NCBI GenBank assembly: GCA_963761475.1
Contig: CAVXGT010000010.1
Coordinates: forward strand, 124,001-188,000
DNA length: 64,000 bases
Direction: 5' to 3'
Source: Ga0077555 sp963761475
GTDB lineage: Bacteria > Pseudomonadota > Alphaproteobacteria > Rhizobiales > Hyphomicrobiaceae
Positions 17,404 through 27,326 of this stretch are shown one piece after another (position 1 is the stretch's first letter; each line of letters starts with the position of its first letter). Position numbers and translations under genes: made by a program. Below the pieces are notes generated by a model. The model worked only from the letters and a program-made list of their open reading frames with translations, ran no database searches and had not been told where the DNA came from.

Positions 17404-17916
17404 ATGAAATGGCTTGAGTTGCTGGAGAACCTGTCGATGGCGCTGCTCGCCATCGCAACGCTGTCCTTGGTCAGCTTCGAGGTCTTCACCCGCTACTTCT
17501 TTCCCCAGCACCTCACCGATTGGGGCATGGAGTTCACCATCTACTTCACGGTCTGGGCCATCTTCATCGCTGGCGCCCCGCTGGTCCGCGAGGCTCGCCA
17601 CGTCCGCGCCGACATCCTGCTGATCATGCTGCCGCCATGGCTTCAGCGGTTGCTCGAGATCGTCGCGCTCCTGGTCGGCCTTGCCTTCGCCTGCGTGCTC
17701 GTCTGGTTCGGCTGGCAAATGGTCGCCAATGCCTATTCGCTCGGCGAAAACAGCGAAAGCTCCATGCGCTTCCCGCTCTGGATCTACTACATGGCCCTCC
17801 CGATCGGCTCCATGCTGATGCTGCCGCCATTCCTCAATCGGCTGTATCGCTACATGTTCCGCTTCGATCCAGAGACCATGCTCGTCACCCACGAGCAGGT
17901 TACCCGCGACAAGTAA
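17404..17916 (+). CDS. TRAP transporter small permease subunit (DctQ)
   Basis: 170 aa with four hydrophobic segments (about residues 10-30, 45-65, 85-110, 125-145). EVFTRYFF in helix 1 and the segment WAIFIAGAPLVREARHVRADIL, where the 'VREARHVRAD' loop is the DctQ hallmark. Strong ribosome site GGGAGGG. It pairs with the large DctM permease starting 29 bp downstream in the inner membrane to form a Na+-driven organic-acid importer. Confidence 0.88.
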   Translation: MKWLELLENLSMALLAIATLSLVSFEVFTRYFFPQHLTDWGMEFTIYFTVWAIFIAGAPLVREARHVRADILLIMLPPWLQRLLEIVALLVGLAFACVLVWFGWQMVANAYSLGENSESSMRFPLWIYYMALPIGSMLMLPPFLNRLYRYMFRFDPETMLVTHEQVTRDK

Positions 17917-17945
17917 TCGGCCCTTCGACCAGCGAGTCTCCCCAC

Positions 17946-19232
17946 ATGACCTCGATCGTGGCCATCGGCCTTCTGTTCACGTTTCTCTTGATCGGCCTGC
18001 CGATCTATCTCTCCCTCGGCTTTCTCGCGCTGCTGCTGTTCTGGCACGAGGGAACACCGCTGATCTCGTTCCCCCAGCTCATCGTCGATCACCTGAACTC
18101 GGAGACGCTGATCTCGATTCCGCTGTTCGTGATCGCCGCCACCTTCATGCAGAAGGGCGGCGTCGCCGGCGCGCTGATCGACTGCGCCCAGGCTTGGGTC
18201 GGTCGCGCGCGTGGCGGCCTTGCATTGGTCTGCGTCGTCGCCTGCACGATCTTCGCGGCCATCTGCGGCTCCTCGGTGGCAACCGCGGTCGCTATCGGCT
18301 CCGTGCTGATCCCAGCCATGGTCGCCCGCAACTACGAGAGTCATTTCGCCCTCGGCGTCGTCGGCGCTGCTGGCACGCTCGGCATCCTGATCCCGCCGAG
18401 CCTCGCAATGATCGTCTACGCCGTCGTTGCCGAGGAAAGCGTGCCGCGCCTCTTCCTCGCCGGCGTCATTCCGGGCCTCATGCAGGCGACGATGTTCATC
18501 GTCTACATCATCATCTACGCCAACGTCCGCCAGTACCCGGTCGAGGAGGCCATGCCCCGTGAGCGCTTCGTGGCGGTCAACATTCGGGCCATCCCGGCGC
18601 TGTTCATTCCGATCATCGTGCTTGGTGGCATCTACAGCGGCATCGTCACCGTGACCGAGGCCGCAGGCCTTGCCGCTCTCGTTGCCATCATCGAGGGCAC
18701 CGTGATGTACCGCGGCGTCAAGCCAAACGAAATTATCGAGACGCTGGCGGAATCGATCAAGCTCACGGCATCGATCGTCTTTATCATCTTCGGCGCCCTC
18801 GCCTTCGGCCATTGGATCACCAGCGCCGGCATCGCCGAAATCCTGGTCAACTACGTCAAGAGCCTGAACCTCGCCGCCTGGCAGTTCCTGCTCTTCATCA
18901 ACGTCCTGATGCTGATCCTCGGCATGTTCCTCGAGGTCTTTGCGATCATCCTGATCGTGCTGCCCCTGATCCTGCCGATCCTCAAGGCGCTCGACATCTC
19001 GCTGGTGCACTTCGCCATCGTGATGACCATCAACATGGAGATCGCACTCATCTCGCCGCCGATCGGCCTGAACCTGTTCGTGCTGTCCTCGGTCGCCAAC
19101 CAGCCGATCAGCACGGCTATCAAGGGCATCGTGCCGTTCCTGATCCTGATGCTGGTGCTGCTGGGGTTGATCACCTACATCCCCGAAATCTCGCTCTTCC
19201 TGCCGGACCTGGTCTACGGCCAGCCGAAGTAG
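17946..19232 (+). CDS. TRAP transporter large permease subunit (DctM)
   Basis: 428 aa from ATG 17946. A normal-length DctM with about twelve helices. Characteristic segments: LISIPLFVIAATFMQKGGVAGALI, CGSSVATAVAIGSVLIPAM, GAAGTLGILIPPSLAMIVYAV, and the second repeat IVTVTEAAGLAAL ... LISPPIGLNLFVLSSV. It carries the ion-coupled elevator transport domain. Transcribed with dctQ and followed by a bidirectional terminator. Confidence 0.9.
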   Translation: MTSIVAIGLLFTFLLIGLPIYLSLGFLALLLFWHEGTPLISFPQLIVDHLNSETLISIPLFVIAATFMQKGGVAGALIDCAQAWVGRARGGLALVCVVACTIFAAICGSSVATAVAIGSVLIPAMVARNYESHFALGVVGAAGTLGILIPPSLAMIVYAVVAEESVPRLFLAGVIPGLMQATMFIVYIIIYANVRQYPVEEAMPRERFVAVNIRAIPALFIPIIVLGGIYSGIVTVTEAAGLAALVAIIEGTVMYRGVKPNEIIETLAESIKLTASIVFIIFGALAFGHWITSAGIAEILVNYVKSLNLAAWQFLLFINVLMLILGMFLEVFAIILIVLPLILPILKALDISLVHFAIVMTINMEIALISPPIGLNLFVLSSVANQPISTAIKGIVPFLILMLVLLGLITYIPEISLFLPDLVYGQPK

Positions 19233-19278
19233 ACGACGATTTGCCGAACCCGCACACGCTTCATCGCGCGGACAAGAG

Positions 19279-19319
19279 AAAAACCGGGCGGAGCCCTCTG
19301 GCTCCACCCGGTTTTTTTG
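19279..19319. terminator. Bidirectional terminator between convergent TRAP operons
   Basis: AAAAACCGGGCGGAGCC pairs with GGCTCCACCCGGTTTTT (one mismatch), loop CTCT, with A-run on one side and T-run on the other. It lies between the plus-strand dctM and the minus-strand dctM. Confidence 0.85.
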
Positions 19320-19439
19320 TTGTCCCGCATCATGTAAGCCGACGGCCGTCCTCGCCCCTCTGATATCCAATCGGCCCTCACGACATCGCCGCCAAGAGGG
19401 CAAGGGGAAGCCATATGCCCGTCGCCGCAACCCGCCGCT

Positions 19440-21603
19440 CTACTGTGACTTCGGCTTCAAGCCATCCACCATAGGTGGCTTGGTGAAATCGACGATCGGC
19501 GCCTGTGGGCTCGTTCCGCTGCTGGCTGGCGGTGCTAGTCCCGGCGGCGGACCAGACGGAAGATTGGGCGGTACGCCGATGCCGGGAAATCCGCTCGAAG
19601 CCGGTCCGCTGCCGGCGCCCGGGATCTGCGGCGTGGGAATCCCAAGTCCTGGCGGCGAGCCGATCGGCGGCAGCCCAGGAATTCCGGGAAAGCCGGGCAA
19701 ACCCGGAATGCCCGGTATACCACCTGCCGGCATCTGGATCTGCGTGTCCCCGGACTGCGGCGCAGCGGGCGCCTTCTTGTAGTGCATCACCATGCCAGGA
19801 AAGGTGATGACGAGACCGACCATGATGCACTGGATGATCACGAACGGTATCGCGCCCCAATAGATCTGCCCCGTCGTCACCGGTTCCGTCATCTTGCCCG
19901 TAATCTTGTCGGCATAGGCGTGCCGCGGCGCCACCGATCGCAGATAGAACAGCGCAAACCCGAACGGCGGATGCATAAAGCTCGTCTGCATGTTGACGGC
20001 AAGAATGACGCCGAACCAGATGAGGTCGATGCCGAGCTTCTCAGCCACCGGCCCGAGCAGCGGGATCACGATGAAGGCCAACTCGAAGAAGTCGAGGAAG
20101 AAGGCCAGCAGGAACACCATCACGTTGACGACGATCAGGAACCCGACCTCCCCACCCGGCAGCGACGTCAGCAGATGCTCCACCCAGATGTGCCCGTTCA
20201 CCCCGTAGAACGTCAGCGAGAAGATGCGCGCACCCACCAGAATGAAGACCACGAACGCCGAGAGCTTCGCCGTCGCCTCGATCGCCGAGCGCAGCATCTC
20301 GAAATTGAAGCGCGCCGGGTTGTTGTCGAGCCATCGCTTGAACAACGCCAGCAGGATCGCGCCGGATGCTCCCATCGCGCCGCCTTCCGTCGGCGTAGCG
20401 ATGCCGATGAAGATCGTGCCCAGCACCAGGAAGATCAGGAACAGCGGCGGCACCATCACGAACGTGACCTGTTGCGCCAGCTGCGACAGAAACCGCAGTC
20501 CTGTCACCTTGTGCAGCACCCAGTTCACAATCGAGATCGCAAACGCGATGCTGATCGAAACCGCCATGCACAAGATCACGAAATCGGCGCCTTTGTAGGT
20601 CGTTCCCCGCATCATTCCATAGCCGATAACCGACGACACGCCCATTAGCAGCGTCAGCGAAAAGAGGCCTCGATCGTCGTCGCCATCGAACACCCGCCGC
20701 ACGCCCGCAAAACCGAGCAGACCAGCGACCACCAGCGGCAGAACTGTGCCGCCTAACCAAAGGAGGCCATCCGTCGAGAACATCGCTTTAGGTGGTGCCA
20801 GTGCAGCCACAGAGCCGCCGGAGAAACGCCACGCGAGATAGCCAGCAAGCACCCCGACGCCAAAACCGCTGATCCTCGCCAGCCCGGCAGAGAACGTCTT
20901 GCTCGGCTCCCGGAACCCCACCGCCTCTGGCGGTAGCCCCGGCGCCGTCGCCGGAAAGAACGTCGCCGAAATGAAGATCCACGAGGCATAGAGGCAGGCG
21001 AGCACCATGCCAGGTACGAACGCGCCTTCATACATGTCGCCGACCGATCGTGCCGAGCTGGTCCGCCATCACGATCAGCACCAGCGACGGTGGGATGATC
21101 TGCGCCAGTGTTCCAGAAGCAGCGATGACGCCCGAGGCGAGCCGACGATCGTAGCCGTACCGCAGCATGATCGGCAGCGAGATCAGCCCCATCGAAATCA
21201 CCGAAGCTGCAACCACGCCCGTCGTCGCCGCCAGCAGCGCGCCGACGAAGACCACCGCATAGGCAAGGCCGCCGCGAATGGTGCCGAACAGTTGCCCGAT
21301 GGTGTCCAGCAGATCTTCCGCCATCCCCGACCGCTCGAGAATGAGCCCCATTAGCGTGAAGAACGGGATCGCCAGCAGCACCTCGTTGTTCATCACCCCG
21401 TAGATGCGTTCAGGTAGCGATTGCAGCAGCGGCCACGATAGGGAAATCGCTCCATTGGAGAGCGGCGCCAGCTCGACCCCGACGATGAAGAACACCATGC
21501 CACAGGCCGCCAGCGAGAACGCGACGGGGTAGCCGAGCAGCAGGAAGACAACAAGTGCCAAGAACATGATCGGCGCCATGTTCTGCGCGATGAAGGCAGC
21601 CAT
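19440..21603 (-). CDS. TRAP transporter large permease (DctM, extended type) with collagen-like tail; one frameshift
   Basis: Read in two frames that join at about 21038: MAAFIAQNMAPIMF...VMADQLGT and ...SVGDMYEGAFVPGMV. One extra base explains the break. The joined protein is about 720 aa: DctM motifs (PFFTLMGLILERSGMAEDLL, GTLAQIIPPSLVLIVMADQL, GIATPTEGGAMGASGA, SFMHPPFGFALFYL) plus a roughly 120-residue mid-insertion with extra helices, as in TakM-type permeases. The last 110 or so residues are a Pro/Gly tail with triplet-like repeats (GIPGIPGLPGFPGIPGLP), not part of the family. Partner of the dctQ directly upstream (21653-22324). Confidence 0.82.
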
Positions 21604-21652
21604 CAGCAGGCTCTCCAGAGTGACCTTGAGTTGATCGTGGGATCGGATGCCG

Positions 21653-22324
21653 TCACCGGCGCTGCGCCTCTTCGGCTATGACCTGCTTCAGCCGCTCAGC
21701 CTCGAGCTCCGCTGCGGCCCCATGGCCTTCTTCGAGCAGTGGGTCATCTATCAACCCCTGCATCACCGCAGTGCGCTTGATGAGCTGCGAAAGTCCCTGC
21801 GCCAACAGGAGCCCAAAGCCGAGCAGCACCAGGAATTTCGACGGATAGACCGGCAGTCCGCCCGCATTGGCTGATTGCTCGTTTTGCAGCCAGGAGCGAA
21901 TGACGAAAGGATACGCCGTGTAGACCATTATCAAGGCGGTCGGGATCAGGAACAGCAGGTGACCGATATATTCGATCACGCTCCGTGCCCGTCGCGGCAG
22001 CAGGCTCGACACAATGTCGATCCGGATATGCTCGTTATGAATGAGCGTCCATGGCGCACACAGCAGAAACACCGCGCCAAACAGGATCCATTGCGCTTCC
22101 AGCCACGAGTTTGACGACATGTCGAGCGTCTTACGCACGATGGCGTTGGCGGTGCTGATCACCACCGCGATCAGCAGTCCCCAGGCAACGATCCGGCCTA
22201 TCCTGATGTTAATGGCGTCGATGGCGCGGCTTATTGGCAGCAACGGCCGTACCAGCAGCCAAACAACGACGGCAAGCAGTGCAAAGGCTGCAAGGCCGTA
22301 GGCAAGCAATTGTAAATTGGACAC
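21653..22324 (-). CDS. TRAP transporter small permease subunit (DctQ, larger type)
   Basis: 223 aa, four main hydrophobic segments; SSNSWLEAQWILFGAVFLLCAPWTL and NEHIRIDIVSSLLPRRAR are the DctQ core loop of the TakQ-like branch. The C-terminus is hydrophilic and acidic/Ala-rich (EEGHGAAAELEAERLKQ). It lies 49 bp upstream of the large permease start on the same strand. The matching receptor is probably a TakP-like one, as found alone at 4451-5572. Confidence 0.85.
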   Translation of the reverse strand: MSNLQLLAYGLAAFALLAVVVWLLVRPLLPISRAIDAINIRIGRIVAWGLLIAVVISTANAIVRKTLDMSSNSWLEAQWILFGAVFLLCAPWTLIHNEHIRIDIVSSLLPRRARSVIEYIGHLLFLIPTALIMVYTAYPFVIRSWLQNEQSANAGGLPVYPSKFLVLLGFGLLLAQGLSQLIKRTAVMQGLIDDPLLEEGHGAAAELEAERLKQVIAEEAQRR

Positions 22325-22362
22325 GTTTCGATCTTCCCGTTCGGAAGCACACTCAACTGAAC

Positions 22363-22378
22363 ATCCCGGTCCCGGGAT
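22363..22378. promoter_or_regulatory. Palindrome close to dctQ start, candidate operator
   Basis: ATCCCGG (22363-22369), spacer TC, CCGGGAT (22372-22378): a perfect 7-bp inverted repeat 39 bases upstream of the minus-strand dctQ start, where a repressor site would overlap the promoter or leader. Confidence 0.4.
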
Positions 22379-22457
22379 ATCGAGTGATCAACTGCTATAT
22401 TGAGTGATTTCTTGCAGCGCAATTGAACCGCTTTCGCCGAGGCGAAGGCTTTCAAAA

Positions 22458-22481
22458 ACTGTTTACGTCCGTCAACAGTTA
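22458..22481. promoter_or_regulatory. Inverted repeat AACTGTTTAC-N4-GTCAACAGTT, candidate operator
   Basis: Two 10-base arms (22458-22467 and 22472-22481) match in 9 of 10 pairs around a 4-base centre. The size and spacing suit a dimeric transcription factor. Located about 135 bases upstream of dctQ on the minus strand. Confidence 0.45.
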
Positions 22482-22658
22482 ACGATCTGAAGACCGTTGA
22501 AAAAACGGACCAAAACCATCCCCTGAAAACGGCCCGCCACTTACGTAAACATGTCGTAAAAAACACACTGCATTCGCGTCGAACGGTCGCAGCAAGCAAT
22601 TCACGCTACCGCAAACGGTATTCCACCGGACCTACGGCGCCCACAAGGACGCCCTGGA

Positions 22659-24101
22659 TCATGCGTTTCGGCCTCGAACCGGCAGGGCAATCGGAGAAAG
22701 CTCGTCATGCGCGCGGCCAGCCCAATCGAGCGTCTCCACCTTGTCCTCCGCCCGCCGTTGCGCAGCCTCCAGCCCGTTGGCCGCCTTGGTCATGTCGATG
22801 GTCACCGTGCGCCCGTCATCCACTACCTGCCGACCGTCGATGAACACTTGCCGGACGGCACGCTCGGCAGCGGTATAGATCAGGCTCCGCAGCGGATCGC
22901 GCAGCGGTCGCATCGCGGCGTGTGCGAGATCGACCAGCACCACGTCGGCCTTGGCGCCAACCGCCAGCCGGCCGATATCCGTACGGCCGAGCGCATTCGC
23001 ACCACCGATCGTCGCGGCGTGAAAACCCTGCGCCGTGCTGACGTCTTCCGGCGATCCGGCCACGATGCGCGAGGTATAGAGCGCGCTTCTGAGCTCCTCG
23101 AGCATGTTGTGCGGAAACGTGTCGGTCCCGATCCCGAGATTAAGCCCCCGCCTCAGATAACCGCCGAAGGTCTGCAACGCGATCCCGCGCCTGAGGAATA
23201 CCGTCGGGCAGTGCGCAACGCTGGTACCGCTCTCCAGCAAGACGCCGAGATCGTCGCAGCGCGGCCAATGCGTATCGCTGTGATGGTCGAGGAAGATGCC
23301 GTGCCCGATGATGGTGTCAGGCGACAACGCGCCGATCGAGGCCAGCCATTGGATCGGCGTCTTGCCGTGCCGGCGCGTCATTTCGTGGAATTCCGCCACC
23401 GACTGCGCCGCGTGGATCTGCATCTTCAAGCCCCGCGCCCTTGCCGCGGCCAAGCTGGCCTGGATCAGCTCCGGCGTGCAGGTATCGATCTGCGATGGTG
23501 CAATCATGCCGCCGAGGCGGCCGCTCGCATGCTGGCCCGCCGCGTCCACGATCTCCAGCGCCGCAGCCATCGCCTTCGTCCCGGCGGCCTCGTCCCACTC
23601 GTATTTCACGCTATGGCCGTTGTCCGTATACCAACGGGCCGAACGGTACATCGGCGCCAGAATGCCCCTGAGCCCGCTTTCCGCCATCGCCTCGAGCCAG
23701 CCGTCCCAGGCAACCGACAGGTCGACAAGCGTGGTCACGCCGGAGCGCATCAACTCGCCCCACGCCACCCGCGCGGCATACGGCACACCTTCCCCGTCCG
23801 GCCGGAACACCGGCATGACTTCATAGAGCCCGGAATTGTAGAGGCGCGGCGAGCCGAGTTCGTCGTTCCAGCCCTTGTTCATCGGCTCGGACGCGGGATG
23901 GGCGTGAATATCGACCAGGCCCGGCATCACCAGCATGCCCCGGCCGTCGATCTCCTCCCGCGCCGAACCCTGATGGCGCTCCCCGACCGTCACCAGCTCG
24001 TTGCCTCGGAACGCCACATCAGTGTCCTTGAGATAGACGTGGGCGTCGCGCGCCGCATCGTAGGCGACGACCCAGCTGGCATTGCGGATGACGGTTGTCA
24101 T
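22659..24101 (-). CDS. Amidohydrolase (chlorohydrolase/SsnA-type)
   Basis: About 480 aa (start at 24101; an alternative ATG three codons upstream is possible). Metal-dependent amidohydrolase motifs: LVMPGLVDIHAHPASE (HxH), MQIHAAQS (third His), IGHGIFLDHH, and GIGTDTFPHNMLEE (metal Asp). The C-terminal GAKADVVLVDL and VRQVFIDGRQVVDDG strands are typical of the ATZ/TRZ and guanine-deaminase branch, which deaminate or dechlorinate N-heterocycles. Substrate not predictable. It starts 40 bp past the end of asnB on the same strand. Confidence 0.82.
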   Translation of the reverse strand: MTTVIRNASWVVAYDAARDAHVYLKDTDVAFRGNELVTVGERHQGSAREEIDGRGMLVMPGLVDIHAHPASEPMNKGWNDELGSPRLYNSGLYEVMPVFRPDGEGVPYAARVAWGELMRSGVTTLVDLSVAWDGWLEAMAESGLRGILAPMYRSARWYTDNGHSVKYEWDEAAGTKAMAAALEIVDAAGQHASGRLGGMIAPSQIDTCTPELIQASLAAARARGLKMQIHAAQSVAEFHEMTRRHGKTPIQWLASIGALSPDTIIGHGIFLDHHSDTHWPRCDDLGVLLESGTSVAHCPTVFLRRGIALQTFGGYLRRGLNLGIGTDTFPHNMLEELRSALYTSRIVAGSPEDVSTAQGFHAATIGGANALGRTDIGRLAVGAKADVVLVDLAHAAMRPLRDPLRSLIYTAAERAVRQVFIDGRQVVDDGRTVTIDMTKAANGLEAAQRRAEDKVETLDWAGRAHDELSPIALPVRGRNA

Positions 24102-24140
24102 GGCAGGCACTCCCAGTGCACCGGATGGTGCCTCAACCTA

Positions 24141-26103
24141 TCACCCCCCCGCGCTGGCTTGCATCCCCTGATGCCGCCCCAGGATCCGCGCCGCTACTGG
24201 CTCCGCGAAGGGATCTGCTGCATCGATCCATTGCCGAAACCATAGCTCCAGCATCACAAGTGCCCAGATCCGATAGCCTTGCCGCTCGCCGGACCGATGC
24301 CGCTGCAGCAGTTGCTCGAGCGCATCCTGCTTGAAAAGGCCCCGTGCCCCAAGCCGGCCACCCAGTAGAACGTCGGCCACCCGCTCGCCCAGCTCCTCCA
24401 CCACCCAACGGTCGATCGGCACCGCAAATCCCATCTTCGGCCGGTAAAGCAGCTCACGCGGCAAATAGGGTTCCATCGCACGCTTCAGCAGACCCTTCGG
24501 TTCCGCACCCGGAAATCGCTGCAGCTCGGCCAGCCCTGCAGCCCAGGTCATCAGCGTCGGATCGAGAAAGGGCGCCCGTGTCTCAAGGCCATGTGCCAAA
24601 CTGGCGATATCCACCTTCACCAGCAGATCGTCGGGCAGATACGTGTGCGCGTCCGCCCACGCCGCCGCCAGCGGCAGGCTCTCTACTGCATCGAGCCACG
24701 GCTCCAGCCTGTCGAGCGCCGACCGTTGCAACAGGGACTGCAGGTCCCGGCCATAGAGCTGGCGCTTCTCCGCATCGTCGAAATAGGCAACGAACGGCGC
24801 ATACCGCTGGCTTCGCCCGGCCCCGAGCCCGCGCCCCGCCCTCCTTACCCGCCGCATCAGCCGCACCCGGTCGACCGCATCGGGAAGCGCGGCCAGCGCT
24901 GTCCCAACCGCTCTGGCCATCGGCCGGGGCAGCCGCTCCGCCCACGCCAGCCGCCGCAGCGCCAGATATCGTTCATAGCCGAGGAAACTCTCATCCCCCC
25001 CATCGCCCGTCAGCACCACCTTCACATGCTTGCGCGCAATCCGCGACACGAGGTACGTCGGAACGGCCGAAGAGTCTGGCGAACGGCTCGTCGAAATGAA
25101 ACACGAGATCGTCCAGCACGCCGCCGACGTCGGCCTGCACCTCGAGCTCCTCATGCCGCGTGCCGTATCTCTCGGCCACCATCCGCGCATACGCCCGCTC
25201 GTCCTTCGATTTGTCATCGAAGCCTATGGTGAAGGTTCGCACCGGTGCGCTGCTCACCCGCGCCATCATTGCCACCACCGCCGAGCTGTCGACACCGCCG
25301 GAGAGGAACGCCCCGATCGGCACATCCGACACCATCCTGAGCCGCGTCGCCTCGCCAAGATGGCGCACCAATTCATCCCTCGCTTCGGCTTCCGGCAGCA
25401 CCTTGAGCCCCTGCGGCTCCGGCAGCGACCAATACCGCTCGAGTTTGAGCTTGCCGCCACGCTCGAGCACGCCGACATGCCCACCCGGCAGCTTTTCAAG
25501 ACCTCGAAACGCCGACATCTCCGAAGGCACGTACTGGTAGGTTAGGTACGCATCGATCGCCGTCAGGTCAGCCGCGCGCGCCATGCCTGGAAAGGCCAGC
25601 ACCGATTTGGCTTCGCTACCGAACACGAACGTGCTGCCGGCATACCCGAACACCAGCGGCTTCTTGCCGAGCGGATCGCGCATCACCACCAGCCGGTCGC
25701 GCTCACCGTCATAGAGCGCGATCGCAAACATCCCCGCCAGCCGGCGCGCCACGCCGCAGCCCCACGCCCGATAACCTTCCAGAATAACTTCCGTATCGGA
25801 CCGGGTCCGGAAGGTGTGACCTCTGCCTGCAAGCTCGGCCCGCAACTCCCGGAAATTGTAGATCTCGCCGTTGAACACCACGGCCAACTTGCCCGTGCCA
25901 TCGAGCATCGGCTGGTTCGCTGCCTCCGACGTATCGATGATCGACAGCCGCGCATGCGCCAGCGTCACGCCCGCGCCGACATGCAGCCCCATCGCATCTG
26001 GACCGCGGTGACGGATCGTGGCGATCTGCCGGGCAGCGATCGCAGCGCTATCCGGCCTGCTAACCCGGCTCGCCATGTCGAAAAAGCCGGCCAGTCCGCA
26101 CAT
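24141..26103 (-). CDS. asnB: Asparagine synthase (glutamine-hydrolysing), one frameshift
   Basis: Roughly 653 aa once two frames are joined at about 25077 (FADSSAVPTYLVSR is restored by removing one base). N-terminal glutaminase domain begins MCGLAGFFD with the catalytic Cys2, followed by RHRGPDAMG and FNGEIYNF. The synthetase domain has the PPi loop FLSGGVDSSAV and GDGGDESFLGYERY. It transfers glutamine-derived ammonia to an acyl-adenylate, normally aspartate. Lying next to a UDP-sugar epimerase and being of the long form, it could equally be a carbohydrate-cluster amidotransferase. Confidence 0.85.
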
Positions 26104-26221
26104 GTAATGCCTGCCCCTTCTAGTCCCGCCGCATCCCAGACGCCTGGGGCGCGAACCCGGGCGCCATCAAAGTTCGCATCCCGTCGGGGCTGCCCGTCTG
26201 TGCTGGCTCAGCCGGTCAGCC

Positions 26222-27229
26222 TCATACCTTGTAGTAGCCGCGGAACCACTGCACGAAACGCTCGATCCCGACCTCGATCGGCGTCGACGGCCTAAAGCCC
26301 GTATCTCGCACCAGCGCATCGATGTCGGCATAGGTGTCCGGCACATCGCCCGCCTGCATCGGCAGCATCCGCTTCTGCGCAGTTCGCCCGAGCGAGGTTT
26401 CGAGGCAGGCGATCATATGCATCAACTCGACAGGCTGGTTGTTGCCGATGTTGTAGATCCGGTAGGGCGCAGAAGACGTTGCAGGTTTGGGATCGGCCCC
26501 GCTCCAGCCCGGATCGGGCGCAGCTACGCGGTCGAGCGTGCGCACAACGCCTTCCACGATGTCGTCGATGTAGGTGAAGTCACGGCTGTGCCGGCCATTG
26601 TTGAAAACGTCGATCGGCTCGCCTCTGAGAATGCGTTCCGAGAACAGGAACAACGCCATGTCCGGTCGTCCCCAGGGCCCGTAAACCGTGAAAAATCGCA
26701 AGCCGGTCGTGGGTATCCTGTAGAGGTGCGAATAGGAGTGAGCCATCAGCTCGTTCGCCTTCTTGCTCGCGGCATAGAGGCTCACGGGATGATCGACCGA
26801 CTGGCTCACCGAGAACGGCATCGCGGTGTTGGCGCCGTAAACGGACGACGACGACGCATAGACGAGATGCTCGATGCCATGATGCCTGCAGCCTTCAAGT
26901 ATATTGAGGAAGCCGGTCAGGTTGGAATCGGCATAGGCGTGCGGGTTTGTCGCCGCGTAGCGCACCCCGGCCTGCGCCGCCAAATGCACCACCCGCTGCG
27001 GACCGGCCTCGCGGAAAACCCGCTCCATCCCCTCTCGGTCGGCGAGATCGACCCGCTCGAACCTGTAGCCGGACAACGCGGCGAGCTGCGCCAGCCGCGC
27101 TTCCTTCAACCGCACATCATAGTAGGCATTGACGTTGTCGAGACCGACCACCTCATCGCCGCGCGCCAGCAGCGCTTTCGCCGTGTGAAAGCCGATGAAT
27201 CCAGCGACACCGGTGACGAGGACCCGCAT
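26222..27229 (-). CDS. NAD-dependent sugar epimerase (UDP-glucuronate 4-epimerase-like)
   Basis: 335 aa from ATG 27229 (ribosome site GGAGAAG). Rossmann motif VTGVAGFIGFHTAKALL, LAAQAGVRYA, SSSSVYGAN (catalytic Ser) and YAASKKANE (Tyr/Lys), then GRPDMALFLF and DFTYIDDIVEGV. These patterns fit the UDP-glucuronate epimerase branch of extended SDRs, which supply UDP-galacturonate for capsule or LPS. Cytoplasmic. Upstream of asnB on the same strand with a 118-bp gap. Confidence 0.88.
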   Translation of the reverse strand: MRVLVTGVAGFIGFHTAKALLARGDEVVGLDNVNAYYDVRLKEARLAQLAALSGYRFERVDLADREGMERVFREAGPQRVVHLAAQAGVRYAATNPHAYADSNLTGFLNILEGCRHHGIEHLVYASSSSVYGANTAMPFSVSQSVDHPVSLYAASKKANELMAHSYSHLYRIPTTGLRFFTVYGPWGRPDMALFLFSERILRGEPIDVFNNGRHSRDFTYIDDIVEGVVRTLDRVAAPDPGWSGADPKPATSSAPYRIYNIGNNQPVELMHMIACLETSLGRTAQKRMLPMQAGDVPDTYADIDALVRDTGFRPSTPIEVGIERFVQWFRGYYKV

Positions 27230-27326
27230 GTGAGCTTCTCCAGGCAAGCGCAATTTTACCGGCAACCAGCAAAGCTTCGAGCCCCGCCGGCCGACATTCC
27301 CCGCTCATGTAGCAGAGTTCGCGCGA

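Larger units (their letters stand above)
22325..22658 (-). other. Promoter region upstream of minus-strand TRAP dctQM
   Basis: 334 bases, AT-richer than average, no gene. It contains two near-perfect inverted repeats (22363-22378 and 22458-22481) and lies directly upstream of dctQ. Confidence 0.5.

Noticed and set aside
17850..19430. 526-codon minus-strand frame opposite dctM
   Set aside because: Composition dominated by Asp, Gln, Arg; a mirror of a hydrophobic membrane protein on the plus strand.
22707..24245. 512-codon plus-strand frame opposite the amidohydrolase
   Set aside because: Arg/His-rich shadow of a gene with all metal motifs in place on the other strand.
26101..26221. Possible tRNA gene between asnB and the epimerase
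   Set aside because: GC-rich sequence does not form a cloverleaf and lacks a GTTCGA-type T loop.
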